From the NCBI RefSeq assembly GCF_965223285.1, contig NZ_OZ244997.1, positions 1,922,001 through 1,986,000 of the forward strand: a DNA stretch of 64,000 nucleotides, in the 5' to 3' direction. The DNA is from Leptofilum sp965223285. GTDB lineage: Bacteria; Chloroflexota; Anaerolineae; Promineifilales; Promineifilaceae. How positions within the stretch are numbered: position 1 is the first letter of the stretch; each line of letters begins with the position of its first letter. The notes under the pieces are model-generated. The model did not search any database, was not told where the DNA came from, and saw only the letters and a list, made by a program, of their open reading frames with translations. The translations under genes were made by a program, and so were the position numbers. Shown piece by piece: positions 34,293-43,700 of this stretch.

Positions 34293-36200
34293 TTATGAAG
34301 TAGAGAAATCAGCCACCGCCAGCATAATATCGAAGGTGGTACCGAGGCCGGGCTTGCTGTCTATATAAATTGAACCGCCGAGGCCGTGAATGAAGTCGCG
34401 GGTCCAAAAGAGACCAAAGCCCATCCCTTTGCCTTTTTTACTGCTCCAGCCCAGTTCAAAAATTCGGGGTAAATCTTCGGGGCGAATGCCTACGCCGCTA
34501 TCGCGGATGAGGATTTGCAAGCGGTTGGGGGCTTGCAGGCGGCTAGCCACGTGCAGCGCACCAGATTTATTTTTGGCAACAATCGCTTCATAACCGTTTT
34601 TTATAATGACCCGGAACGCTTCGGAGAGCATATCTGGGGCGGTGTGGATAGTAGGCAAATCATTGGCTAAGCTGAGCGTGAGGGTGAGGGTGTGCCCGTT
34701 GGGCAAATCGAGGCTATATTCAGCGTTGGCAACGGCCGTATCCCCCCGCCGCCACTCAGGAAATTGTTCGCGCACGGCCCGAACGAGACAATCGTTGACC
34801 TGCACCGCTTTGTCGGGGGTGTGCCGCCACGGTTCATGCAAATTGTCGAGCAGGCGCAGCGATTTATCGATCCGCTCGACCATTCGAGCGTTGGTTGTCG
34901 CCATTTCTGCTTTCTGGCTATCCGAAAAATCGTCAATGCTTTGCAGCATCTGCAAATACGTGCTGATGATGCTGAGATCGTTGCCCAGGCCGTGAACGGC
35001 CGCTGTGCTGCTAAACGCCATCCGCCCGAACAGGGCAGCTATGCGACGCTGCTCCTCCGCCTCGCGATACAGGCGAGCGTTGCGAATGCCAGCCGCCGCC
35101 TGCTGGCCAAAAGTGGTGAGCAGCGTGGTTTCCCAAGTCGTGAAATGGTCGCGGCGCGAAGCCACAAACAGATTTCCCACCACCTCGTCTTCAATGAAAA
35201 AGGGAACGGCAATGACTTGCCGAATACCCAACATGCGCTGGGCAAAATCAGCAAGGGGTTTGTTGATAAACGGCCGTAACAAATCATGCAGGTGGTCTGA
35301 GGTGAGGAATTTTTGCGGACGGCCGTCGATCCCTTTAACAGCCCGCACGCTGAGATTGTGCTGATAGCGAGACTGGTCTAGAAAAACGACGGACTTGGGA
35401 CTCAGCAGCGACATGCCTGCTTTCTTTTCCAGGTGTGTGAGAATTTGCGGCGTGTCGTCCAAAGCGTAGGCACGCACCGGCAAGGCGTTGCCATTTTCTA
35501 GCGTTGCCACCATGGCACCTTCGTAGCCAAGTTCCTGCACGACTGCATCCACCACCGTTTGCAGCACGCGCGTTTCGTCTGTCATGCGGGCTTGCAGGCC
35601 AAAAATCACCCGCTCTAGCGACTCCATCGCCGTCAGCCGGTAATCATTCTGGATGGCCGATGCCGCTAAATTGCCAAACGCTTCTAAAAACTCGGCATCC
35701 CGATTAGTAAAGCTATCCTGCGTGAGGGCCATCACGGCACCAACAACTTCTTTTTGGACGACTAGTGGCACGGCAATCACCTGGCTAATATCGAGTTCGC
35801 GCTGGATTTCGTCGGCGGTGGCCCGGTCGGTTAACGGCCGTAATAAATCATACAGCCGTTCAGAAAGTAAATGTTGGTGACCGGGTTCGTTGACGACGCG
35901 GGCAGTTGCCCCGTTCACGGCACTCACGCCCAAATTGTAGCGATGCCGGGCATTGTTGAGATACATCATCGCTTGCCCTGGCTCTAAATTGATGTGGCTG
36001 TGGGCAAACACCTGCTGCAAACGGCCGTCTGGCACCGTAAATGCAGACGCCCGCACGTACAGCCCCATATCATTTTCCAGCGTGGTGGCCAATGCACCCA
36101 AACAGCCTAGCCGATTGACGACATCGTCCACGATTTGCTGCAATACAGATTGGAGCCTCGGCGAGAGGCGGCTATGATGCTTGCGGTTAAGATGAATCAC
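34293..36200 (-). CDS. Double-GAF histidine kinase with atypical phosphoacceptor region
   Basis: A cytoplasmic sensor, 635 residues. Two similar GAF domains (about 15-195 and 215-395) each contain an H-N-L-(G/S)-V-x-A-V-(N/K)-G phrase, evidence for internal duplication. The putative phospho-His is in A-A-V-H-G-L-G-N-D-L (about 400), not the classical H-E-L-R. The HATPase part (about 520-630) has N-G-Y-E-A-I-V, D-S-G-V-G-I-R-P-E-D and M-G-F-G-L-F-W. The GTG start at 36200 has GAAAGGA upstream. No response regulator is adjacent. It converges with the LVIVD gene. Confidence 0.88.
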   Translation of the reverse strand: MIHLNRKHHSRLSPRLQSVLQQIVDDVVNRLGCLGALATTLENDMGLYVRASAFTVPDGRLQQVFAHSHINLEPGQAMMYLNNARHRYNLGVSAVNGATARVVNEPGHQHLLSERLYDLLRPLTDRATADEIQRELDISQVIAVPLVVQKEVVGAVMALTQDSFTNRDAEFLEAFGNLAASAIQNDYRLTAMESLERVIFGLQARMTDETRVLQTVVDAVVQELGYEGAMVATLENGNALPVRAYALDDTPQILTHLEKKAGMSLLSPKSVVFLDQSRYQHNLSVRAVKGIDGRPQKFLTSDHLHDLLRPFINKPLADFAQRMLGIRQVIAVPFFIEDEVVGNLFVASRRDHFTTWETTLLTTFGQQAAAGIRNARLYREAEEQRRIAALFGRMAFSSTAAVHGLGNDLSIISTYLQMLQSIDDFSDSQKAEMATTNARMVERIDKSLRLLDNLHEPWRHTPDKAVQVNDCLVRAVREQFPEWRRGDTAVANAEYSLDLPNGHTLTLTLSLANDLPTIHTAPDMLSEAFRVIIKNGYEAIVAKNKSGALHVASRLQAPNRLQILIRDSGVGIRPEDLPRIFELGWSSKKGKGMGFGLFWTRDFIHGLGGSIYIDSKPGLGTTFDIMLAVADFSTS

Positions 36201-36342
36201 AAATGTCCTTTCTCTTCTCGCAGGTCACTAAAGCGAGGGGGGCTTTGGTATCTTTTACAACTTGAACCCTTTTGCCAAATTGCGTAGCTTTTGAACATAT
36301 TAATTGTAACCATTCCGCCCAAGATCGCTGTTAAAAAGAAGC

Positions 36343-36381
36343 AAAAAGCGGGCAATTAGGAAGGATTTCCTAACCACCCGC
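36343..36381 (-). terminator. Two-tier terminator hairpin of the thiolase gene
   Basis: GCGGG (36348-36352) and CCCGC (36377-36381) enclose a 3x3 internal loop and a 7-bp TTAGGAA/TTCCTAA stem. On the minus strand it is followed by TTTTTGC and another T-rich stretch, as expected for the gene that ends at 36503. Confidence 0.72.
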
Positions 36382-36410
36382 CAGACTTGTTAGAAGTTTT
36401 GTGAGAACTT

Positions 36411-36497
36411 GACCACTGCCAGTGATCAGTGTTCTGTGCGTCAGCAATCAGAAAATACAACCACAAAACTGATTACTGCTCACTGATTACCGAATAC
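36411..36497. repeat. Word-repeat region (CAGTGATCAGTG/CTGATTACTG family), copy 2
   Basis: CCAGTGATCAGTGTTC and inverted ACTGATTACTGCTCACTGATTACCG words with no perfect long stem, just 3' of the thiolase gene. The remaining part of the 36201-36502 gap holds the terminator 36343-36381 and the kinase leader; nothing else was seen. Confidence 0.55.
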
Positions 36498-36502
36498 TGA
36501 AA

Positions 36503-37645
36503 CTACGGCCGTTCTAGAATATGGGTCACAATGGTGGCTCCACTGCCGCCGATGTTTTGCGTCATGGCAATTTTGGCATCGGGGATTTGGGCCTCACCTG
36601 CCTGCCCACGCAGTTGCAGCGTCGCTTCGGCCAGCTGGTATAGTCCGGTTGCGCCCACTGGATGCCCCCGCGCCTTTAACCCACCCATCGTGCAAATGGG
36701 GATACGGCCGTCTGGGAAAATGCCCCCTTCTTGCGCTAACCGCACGCCTTGCCCTCGTTCGGCAAAGCCCGCCGCCTCCAAAGAAAGGGCGGCCATCACG
36801 CTAAACGCATCATGCAATTCAAACAGATCAACCGCCTCTGGCACAACCCCCGCTTCGGCATAAGCCCGCTGGGCTGATCGCTCCGCTGCCTTTAGCCAAA
36901 GCATATCGTGCCGATCATGCACCGCCAATGTATCTGTGGCTGAGGCCGAGCCGGCTACCCGTACGGCCTCAGGAGCTTTTTCAGCAGGAACCAACAGCAG
37001 GGCAGCGGCCCCATCCCCAATGGGTGAAGCATCAAACAGGCTAATGGGATCGGCCACAATGCGACCTTTGTCGTAGGTGCGCTGGCTAATTGGGGTCTGA
37101 AACATGGCATTGGGATTTTTAGCCCCGTTGCTGTGGGCGTTAAGGGCAAAAGGTGCAAAATCGCTGCGCACGTAGCCATATTCGTGCATGTATCGCCGCA
37201 TGATGAGCGCGTTTAGCCCCACAAACGTAACGCCGTGAATGATTTCGTAATCTGCATCGGCGGCGGTAGTGAGGGCAGCCGTGGTTTCTTTGAATGGGGT
37301 TTCGGTCATCTTTTCTACGCCAATAACGAGGACGGCATCCAGTTCACCGCTGGCCACAGCCAATATTCCTTGGCGCATGGCGGAACCGGCAGAGCCGCAA
37401 GCAGCTTCCATTTTTACGGCTTCTGCGCCATGCTGGTTCAAAAAATCGGCAACGAGGGCACCAAGCTGCATTTGCTGGTTGAGCACGCCGCTGGTCATGT
37501 TGCCCACGTAAATGGCGTCTACTTTGTCCAACCCGGCGTCCTGCATGGCGGCGCGGCCTGCGGCCACAGCCAACTGTCTGATGGAGCGATCCCACTGCTC
37601 GCGAACGGCCGTTTGCCCTACGCCTAAAATTGCTACTTCTCGCAT
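36503..37645 (-). CDS. Thiolase of the SCP2/acetyl-CoA acetyltransferase group
   Basis: A thiolase of 380 residues that forms or cleaves a 3-oxoacyl-CoA. The nucleophilic Cys is in M-E-A-A-C-G-S-A-G (about residue 83), E-L-H-D-A-F-S (about 280) supplies the His, and G-G-L-K-A-R-G-H-P-V-G-A-T-G (about 328) the second loop. This spacing is the SCP2-like subgroup common in archaea and Chloroflexota. No DUF35 OB-fold partner is adjacent, which many archaeal-type members have. GGAG upstream supports ATG 37645. Confidence 0.92.
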   Translation of the reverse strand: MREVAILGVGQTAVREQWDRSIRQLAVAAGRAAMQDAGLDKVDAIYVGNMTSGVLNQQMQLGALVADFLNQHGAEAVKMEAACGSAGSAMRQGILAVASGELDAVLVIGVEKMTETPFKETTAALTTAADADYEIIHGVTFVGLNALIMRRYMHEYGYVRSDFAPFALNAHSNGAKNPNAMFQTPISQRTYDKGRIVADPISLFDASPIGDGAAALLLVPAEKAPEAVRVAGSASATDTLAVHDRHDMLWLKAAERSAQRAYAEAGVVPEAVDLFELHDAFSVMAALSLEAAGFAERGQGVRLAQEGGIFPDGRIPICTMGGLKARGHPVGATGLYQLAEATLQLRGQAGEAQIPDAKIAMTQNIGGSGATIVTHILERP

Positions 37646-37665
37646 AAAAATCTCCGTCGTTGCAA

Positions 37666-37711
37666 GTGGTTAGCAGCTGGTTGCATTTATACACAACTAG
37701 CCGCTAACCAC
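37666..37711. repeat. 18-bp inverted repeat (GTGGTTAGCAGCTGGTTG family)
   Basis: 37666-37683 and 37694-37711 pair with two mismatches around a 10-base loop. The related words TAGCGGTTGGTTGC and GCAACTAGCAACCAGCC are at 40285-40333. Confidence 0.65.
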
Positions 37712-37725
37712 CAGCCACCAAAATC

Positions 37726-37756
37726 AAAAAGCTGGACCCGCAAACGAATCCAGCTT
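37726..37756 (-). terminator. Terminator downstream of the branched-chain aminotransferase
   Basis: AAGCTGGA (37729-37736) and TCCAGCTT (37749-37756) form an 8-bp stem; on the minus strand the second arm runs into GCTTTTTGATTTT. It lies about 175 bases past the ilvE stop. Between it and ilvE I see nothing but AT-rich text. Confidence 0.65.
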
Positions 37757-37930
37757 GAAGTATCGTCTCATTTTGCCGTCAGAAACTATCAATCGGGGCA
37801 AAATGGCTCTCAAAAGGTGTCAAGCAAATCACAGAAACTATTTTGAAAAACGAAGAGCGATTTCTCTGTGGTTTGCTCAAGTAAAAGCCAAATTTGCTCA
37901 CTCTAATTTAAGATTCTTTTTGGCTTTTAC

Positions 37931-39010
37931 TCAATTCACATCAATGGTTAAGGTCCAGTTGAAGCGGTCGGGGATACGGCCGTACTGAATCCCGGTTAGT
38001 TCATCATACAAATGTGTGGCTACTGGTCCCGGCTTATAATCATTGATGATGTACTCTTCATCCTGGTAGCCAAATTTGCCCACCGGAGCAATGACGGCGG
38101 CCGTGCCGCAACCGAACACTTCGGTGATTTTGCCCCCTTTCAGGTCAGCTAGCATCTGGTTTACTTCCACTGGCTCTTCGGCAACCTCATACCCCAAATC
38201 GTTCCCCAGTTCCAGCACAGATTTGCGGGTAATGCCGGGCAAGATGGAGCCAGTGAGTGGTGGCGTGACGATTTTCTTCCCTTCGTATACAAAGCAAATA
38301 TTCATCGCCCCCACTTCTTCCACATAGCGGCCCTCTACGGCATCTAGCCAAAGCACCTGCGAGTACCCTTCTTGCTTAGCCTTCTCGCCCACAAACAGAC
38401 TGGCAGCGTAATTGCCGCCTGTTTTGGCATCTCCCACGCCGCCGCGCACAGCCCGGCGATATTGGTCAGAAATGTAAACTGGAACAGGATTGAATCCCTC
38501 TTTGAAGTAAGCTCCAACTGGCCCCACAATGACAAAATGCAGGTAAGAGCTGCTGGCGTGCACCCCCAACGCTGGCTCCGTTGCAATCATGGTGGGGCGA
38601 ATATAGAGGCTGGCACCTGGGGCAGAAGGCACCCATTCATGCTCAAGCTCAATGAGCTTGATGATAGCACTGAGATGCTCTTCTTCATCAACGATAGCCA
38701 TAGACATGCGGCGAGCGGAGTTGTTGAACCGCTTCATGTTTTCCCACGGCCGAAACAGATTAATGTTTCCATCGGCGCGGCGGTATGCTTTGGTACCTTC
38801 GAATATTTCCTGAGCGTAATGGAAAACGGCCGTTGATGGCGGCAAGCTAAAATTTTCATAAGGGCCAATTTTGGCATCGTGCCATCCTTTTTCCGGGCTG
38901 TACTTTTGGCTAAACATCCGATTGGCAAACTTGTTACCAAAGCCAAAATTATCTGTAGGGGGCACTTTCAGGGTAGCGGGGTCCAGCTCAACAACTTCAA
39001 ATTCCATCAT
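37931..39010 (-). CDS. ilvE: Branched-chain amino acid aminotransferase
   Basis: A fold-type-IV PLP transaminase of 359 residues that makes or breaks down leucine, isoleucine and valine. The PLP lysine is in G-D-A-K-T-G-G-N-Y-A (about residue 198); F-H-Y-A-Q-E-I-F-E-G (about 65), Y-V-E-E-V-G-A-M-N (about 230) and G-S-I-L-P-G-I-T-R (about 255) are all family signatures. Length fits the large BCAT type of mitochondria and many bacteria. GGAG immediately upstream fixes ATG 39010. The leader (39011-39330) holds a strong hairpin (39217-39250). Confidence 0.95.
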   Translation of the reverse strand: MMEFEVVELDPATLKVPPTDNFGFGNKFANRMFSQKYSPEKGWHDAKIGPYENFSLPPSTAVFHYAQEIFEGTKAYRRADGNINLFRPWENMKRFNNSARRMSMAIVDEEEHLSAIIKLIELEHEWVPSAPGASLYIRPTMIATEPALGVHASSSYLHFVIVGPVGAYFKEGFNPVPVYISDQYRRAVRGGVGDAKTGGNYAASLFVGEKAKQEGYSQVLWLDAVEGRYVEEVGAMNICFVYEGKKIVTPPLTGSILPGITRKSVLELGNDLGYEVAEEPVEVNQMLADLKGGKITEVFGCGTAAVIAPVGKFGYQDEEYIINDYKPGPVATHLYDELTGIQYGRIPDRFNWTLTIDVN

Positions 39011-39216
39011 GGTCTCCTAATGCAATTAATGGCTTACGCCTAGCAGTTGGCGAGGAGGAGTTGGTCTCAACAACCAACAGTAATTCACCAACTGAGCAAT
39101 AATTTCTGGCAAGGATTTTACTTGGATCTGGCAGATTATCCACCCCCCAAAAAATAACTTTAGCCATTGCTGTACACAGTTTGCAGGAAAATTGAGGGCG
39201 ACCACATTGCATCTAA

Positions 39217-39250
39217 AGCGGAGCATGGCAAACACAAACCATGCTCCGCT
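39217..39250. promoter_or_regulatory. 12-bp hairpin in the ilvE leader
   Basis: AGCGGAGCATGG (39217-39228) and CCATGCTCCGCT (39239-39250) pair perfectly around a 10-base loop, about 210 bases upstream of ilvE. No T-box consensus and no U-run follow, so it may be a leader structure, an old terminator for the small gene at 39340, or a repeat. The rest of 39011-39339 shows nothing else. Confidence 0.5.
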
Positions 39251-39339
39251 CTAATTTGTCCTATGGCCGATGTTTTCTAGCGCCAGGCAAAAAGCACACC
39301 GGATTTTGTATCTATGCTTGAACTGCAAAATTTTTGCGC

Positions 39340-39540
39340 TCAACCATACTGCAATTCCTTCTCTGACACTCGCACACCTATCTTCTCAACAATCAGCAAG
39401 AAATTAACAAAGGTGGCTGGAACTGGCGTCACATTTGGAATGATAGCCACGACCTCACCATCAAGATTATTCAAAAACTGCTCAAGTTTAACTTGATCCT
39501 CAGTCATACGAATACCAAAGCGATGCACACGATATTTCAT
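39340..39540 (-). CDS. Small conserved-looking hypothetical protein
   Basis: A 66-residue soluble protein, start ATG 39540 with GGGAG well placed upstream. It begins M-K-Y-R-V-H-R-F-G-I-R-M, then Q-V-K-L-E-Q-F-L-N-N-L-D-G-E-V-V-A-I-I-P-N-V, an alpha/beta ferredoxin-like pattern, ending V-N-F-L-L-I-V-E-K. I recall similar small proteins in Chloroflexota genomes but no function. It contains no copy of the ACGGCCGT palindrome. Confidence 0.62.
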   Translation of the reverse strand: MKYRVHRFGIRMTEDQVKLEQFLNNLDGEVVAIIPNVTPVPATFVNFLLIVEKIGVRVSEKELQYG

Positions 39541-39542
39541 GA

Positions 39543-39735
39543 TCTTAACTCCCTAGAAGCTAGACAATAAATTGCTTGCTTCATAATATGGGCACTGATC
39601 GAGGCAGAAACACCACCAGAGCGCCACTCTTCATCCGCAATAACATCCCATACGGTTTTGCAGATCGAACAGAATGTGAAAAGTGAATCTAATAATCCAT
39701 AAGACCACTTTACATACCATAAGGAAGAAAAAGCC
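39543..39735 (-). pseudogene. Possible start-less small Cys protein
   Basis: One minus-strand frame ends TGA at 39543, overlapping the RBS of the 39540 gene. It reads F-C-S-I-C-K-T-V-W-D-V-I-A-D-E-E-W, then S-A-H-I-M-K-Q-A-I-Y-C-L-A. The C-X2-C with a later His and Cys looks like a small zinc-binding protein. The frame has a stop upstream near 39739 and no ATG, GTG or TTG before the Cys motif, so it may be a degraded gene or use an unusual start. Confidence 0.3.
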
Positions 39736-39786
39736 AGTGGCTAAAAGCATTTTTCTGCCGTGATTAAAATCACAAGGTTTGAATTC

Positions 39787-40269
39787 TTAAGGGGTAGTGT
39801 CTGTGCCATACAAATGGGTAAGCCGTTGCTTATACTCCTCATAGTCAGTAAGCTGGCGGGAGTAGCTGCTGTGCATAAGCGGTGAAGAGATGAGGAAATC
39901 GGCCGTGGTGCGGTTGGTAGCTACCGGGATGTTCCAAACGGTGGCCAGCCGCAGCAATGCTTTTACGTCTGGGTCGTGGGGCTGAGCTTGCAGCGGATCC
40001 CAGAAAAAGATGAGCGTATCAATGTCGCCCTCAGCAATTTTGGCTCCGATTTGCTGATCACCGCCGAGCGGGCCGCTCATGAGCTTTTCTATGTCCAGAT
40101 CAAGCTCTGTTTCCAGTAACCAGCCCGTGGTGCCAGAAGCAAATAGCGCATGCTGCTGCAAAACATCGAGATTATATTTTGCCCAGGCGAGCATATCGTC
40201 TTTTTTGTGATCATGCGCCACCAGCGCGATTCTTTTGCGTGGCTCCATGAGCACGTCTTGTGTGGCCAT
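39787..40269 (-). CDS. mgsA: Methylglyoxal synthase
   Basis: It converts dihydroxyacetone phosphate to methylglyoxal and phosphate, a bypass of lower glycolysis. I-A-L-V-A-H-D-H-K-K-D at residues 13-23 has the phosphate-site His and Lys; A-S-G-T-T-G near 44, S-G-P-L-G-G-D-Q-Q-I-G-A near 65 with the catalytic Asp, and F-F-W-D-P-L near 88 are all present. 160 residues is usual. GGAG before ATG 40269 is clear. This is an allosterically controlled hexamer in known cases. Confidence 0.95.
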   Translation of the reverse strand: MATQDVLMEPRKRIALVAHDHKKDDMLAWAKYNLDVLQQHALFASGTTGWLLETELDLDIEKLMSGPLGGDQQIGAKIAEGDIDTLIFFWDPLQAQPHDPDVKALLRLATVWNIPVATNRTTADFLISSPLMHSSYSRQLTDYEEYKQRLTHLYGTDTTP

Positions 40270-40284
40270 TGGTTCTCCTTTGAT

Positions 40285-40333
40285 GGCTAGCGGTTGGTTG
40301 CTCTCACGCCGCCAGCAACTAGCAACCAGCCTC
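40285..40333. repeat. Word-repeat inverted pair (TAGCGGTTGGTTGC family)
   Basis: CTAGCGGTTGGTTGC is followed after a short loop by GCAACTAGCAACCAGCC. It shares words with 37666-37711 and lies in the 91-base gap between mgsA and the DUF2071 gene. Confidence 0.5.
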
Positions 40334-40360
40334 TATATTATCTTCACACGCGCCGCACGG

Positions 40361-40774
40361 TCACAGCCGAACCATCGGCAAGAAAGGCAGAAGCAGGTGT
40401 GGCTTGCAGGGCTGGGGCAAAGGCGGGGCCACGTAATTTTCGTTGTAAACCAGCTTAGCTGTGGTGGCGATGGCCCAGCGCGGCACCAACTCTTTGATGA
40501 ACACTACGCCACGCCGCCACCCTTCTGGCCCTTTGCGGCGCACATAAAAGCGCAAATTCAGCTCTTCAAAATTGATGTGGCCGGGGATGGGTATACCCAA
40601 CACGCGCGTGTTTAGGAACATGAAGCCCACAATGCTGATGAATGTCTGCCCTTGCCAGCTATCTAGCTCTGTACCTTTGGGGACAAACGGCCGTAACAGC
40701 TCAGGGTCCATGTGGTAATTCAGCATAATCAAGTGGCGCCATTCGGCTGTTAAAAATGGAAACGGCCGTTTCAT
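40361..40774 (-). pseudogene. Truncated DUF2071 (YqjF-like) protein, frameshifted
   Basis: The first ~115 residues match the DUF2071 start (F-L-T-A-E-W-R-H-L-I-M-L-N-Y, F-V-P-K-G-T-E-L-D, I-S-I-V-G-F-M-F). Family members have about 230-240 residues; here the frame stops at 137 with a Pro/Leu-rich tail P-P-L-P-Q-P-C-K-P-H that looks out of frame. Reading the next frame after N-E-N-Y-V-A gives P-A-S-A-F-L-A-D-G-S-A-V-T-V, which looks like a genuine C-terminus. So both an internal deletion and a shift have probably happened. Confidence 0.65.
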
Positions 40775-40781
40775 AACTTTG

Positions 40782-43700
40782 TTACATCACCCCTTCTTCC
40801 TGCTTATACACTGGCAGACGCAGGGTAAAAGTTGTGCCCTCATTGACTTTGCTCCTAACTGAGATGTCCCCCTGATGCAGCTCCACAATCTCTTTCACAA
40901 TTGCTAAACCTAGGCCTGTCCCAGGGATATTGGATTGCCCCGTGCGCTGCCCGCGATAAAAACGATCAAACAGGTGAGGGAGTTCGTCTTCTTCAATACC
41001 AACGCCATCATCTGAAAAACTCAAGCGCACAAACGCATCATCGGCAACACAAGTTTCAATAACTACCTCGCCTTGCTTCTCGTTGTAATTAATGCCGTTG
41101 GTGAGCAAGTTGGTAATCAACTGCATCAATTGCGTTTTATTTCCCCATAGTGGCGGTAAGTGGGGTTCCAGCAAACAAGTGAGGGTAACACCATAGGCAT
41201 CTGCACGGGCCTGATGCCCCAAAACAATTTCTCTGATGATGGGATTCAATTCAATCGGCCCGAACACTTGTTGTTGCTGCCCAATTTCCAACTTGGAGAG
41301 GCCTAAGGTGGCTTCAACTAGGTTTGTCAAGCGAATTGCCTGTTGCTGCAATATTTTGATGTATTGGGCTTTTTTTTCGGGATTGCCATTTTCTAGCAGA
41401 TTGATGTAGATACTGAGATTCGCAACCGGCGTGCGCAGTTCATGGGAAACATCTGCAATGAATTTCGTTTTGAGTTTATCTAGCTCCTGAAGCTGCTCAT
41501 TAGCCATTTCCAAATCGACAGTGCGGCTAGCGACACGTGCTTCCAGCGTTTGCATGAGCTGAATACGCTGCAATCCGTTGGCCACAATGTCGCTCATCGC
41601 TTGCAGCGTATGCACTTCATCATCGGCAAAGTGGTATTGAGTTGCCAGTCCCAAATGGATAACACCCAAGATGCCGTCTTCGCTCACAAGCGGCAAGGCA
41701 ATGGTCGATTTTAGCTGGTTCACACCCTCTGGCTCTTCTACTTTTAACACGCGCCTCGTTTCCTGGTTTATTTCTTCACTGGCGTACAGTTCGCCCGTTT
41801 GCGCAACATAGCCAGTGATGCCCTCACCGAGCGCATATGAGATGCCTGCCGGGTAATAATTTGACGGGTAGCTGGCTTGAGAGACAACGGCCGTTCCCGC
41901 CTCGTTGAGCAAGAAAACAACCCCCACTCTGGCGGACAAAATATCTACCATCGCCTTTAAGGCAGATTGCAAAATGGTCGGCACGTTTTCTGAGGAACGC
42001 ATCGCGGCAGAAACGATGCTCAGCGACTCCAATTCCGTGACGCGCCGCTGAATTTCTGTAAAGAGTTGAGCATGTTTCAGAGCCAGCGTTGCCTGATTGG
42101 TAAAGGCAACCAAATCTTTTTCGTGTTTTGCCTGGTAAAAGTTGGGTTCAATTTTATCGACCATTAAAAAAGCAATAGGCTCATCGTTAAAAATAATGGG
42201 CACACCCATCCACGATTTTACGTGACCGCCCCAAACCCAATCTTCGGATTTTGTGGTGTCTGGGATGCGTAACGGCCGTTTCGTTTGGTACATCCTCCTC
42301 AACGTAGGCATCTTGGCAATCTCTACCGTTTCCTCCGAATATTTAGCTCCCCTTGCGGCATCACGCACGCCAAAATCACGCTGACGAACAGTGCATGCTT
42401 TCCCATCTTGAATGCGAGCAAAGTTAACCGTGTCGTAGGGAACAACGCGCGCTATTTCTTCCAAAATACGGTCCAAAACCTGATCGAAATTTAGGGTGCT
42501 AATTAACGCCTGCCCCGCTTTTTGCAATGCTTCTAGCAAAAGACGCTGCTCTTGCTCGGTCGCTAAAAGCTGGTTTTTTGAGATGGCTAAAGCCAACTGC
42601 TGGGCAATTTGCTCTCCCCATTTGACTTCCTCCGTAGTGAACTGACGCGGCTGACTATACCCTAACATCAACGCTCCCACAGCTTCATCGTTGGTTTTCA
42701 TAGGCAGTGCCAACATGCCGCGGGTGGGCAAAAAGCGGGCCACATGCTGGCTTACAAAAGACGTTTCGCGAATGTCTTCGATGGGAAGCGCATTTATGGA
42801 GGCATACACAGTTTGGGACAGCGAGAAATCTGATGGTTTCCGCTCAATCGTTAAATATGCCTCTGTGCCTTCTCCGTAAGCAACAGCGGCAATCGGCCGT
42901 TCATTCACTTTATCCCACAGGGAAATATAACATTGATCAGCATTCAGCAATTCGGTCAGGCGACTCGCCAAAACGGATAAAGATTTATCGAAGTCAGAGG
43001 CGGAAATGGCCGCTTGCGTGATTTCATTCAGCAAGGCCTGGTTGTGGGCATATTGCTCAATCGCTCGGTGGGCATCGGCAATATAAAATTGCGTACGACG
43101 CTCCACGGTAAAATCCTCCACCGTGCAGGCGCAGCCAATAAAGCCATGGCTATCATCGTACACGGGGCGAATGGTGAGCGACAGCCAGGTCTTGGCTTCT
43201 TCTGCGGGCAAGGTGTTGTTTTGGCACACAATTTCTTCCTGATGCATTTGGGTTGGGGCCAGGCGAACGGCCGTTTGCAAAGCACTCAACGCCTCTTGAT
43301 TCACCACCTGCGGCTGTAATCGCTCTAAAAGCTGCGGCAATGATATGGCTTGCACGTCCTTGGGCATTTTCAGCGGGAGCAAAGTGGCGGCAAACGCATT
43401 GGCATCCAGCAAGTTGAGCTGCTCATCAAAAACCAGCAAACCAATCGTGACCGAGTTGATCACCTGCTTCATTGCCAGTTCCACAGGCGAGAAAAAATGA
43501 TACCTGCGCATCACCCAAGCGGCACCTATGGCTGCAATCAAAGGCGTTAGCATATTGCGCAGGGCAATGGAGATGTTAAACCAGGGCATGTAAAGCACAG
43601 CGACCGAGGAGGCTAAGAGAAACAAAACGCGAGCCGCATGCCGCAACCTGTCTGGCAACAGGCGGCTAAAGGCAAAGATGCCAATAGGCACAACCAACAG

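Noticed and set aside
39011..39330. T-box or other amino-acid riboswitch in the ilvE leader
   Set aside because: No T-box core sequence or terminator/antiterminator pair; only a simple hairpin.
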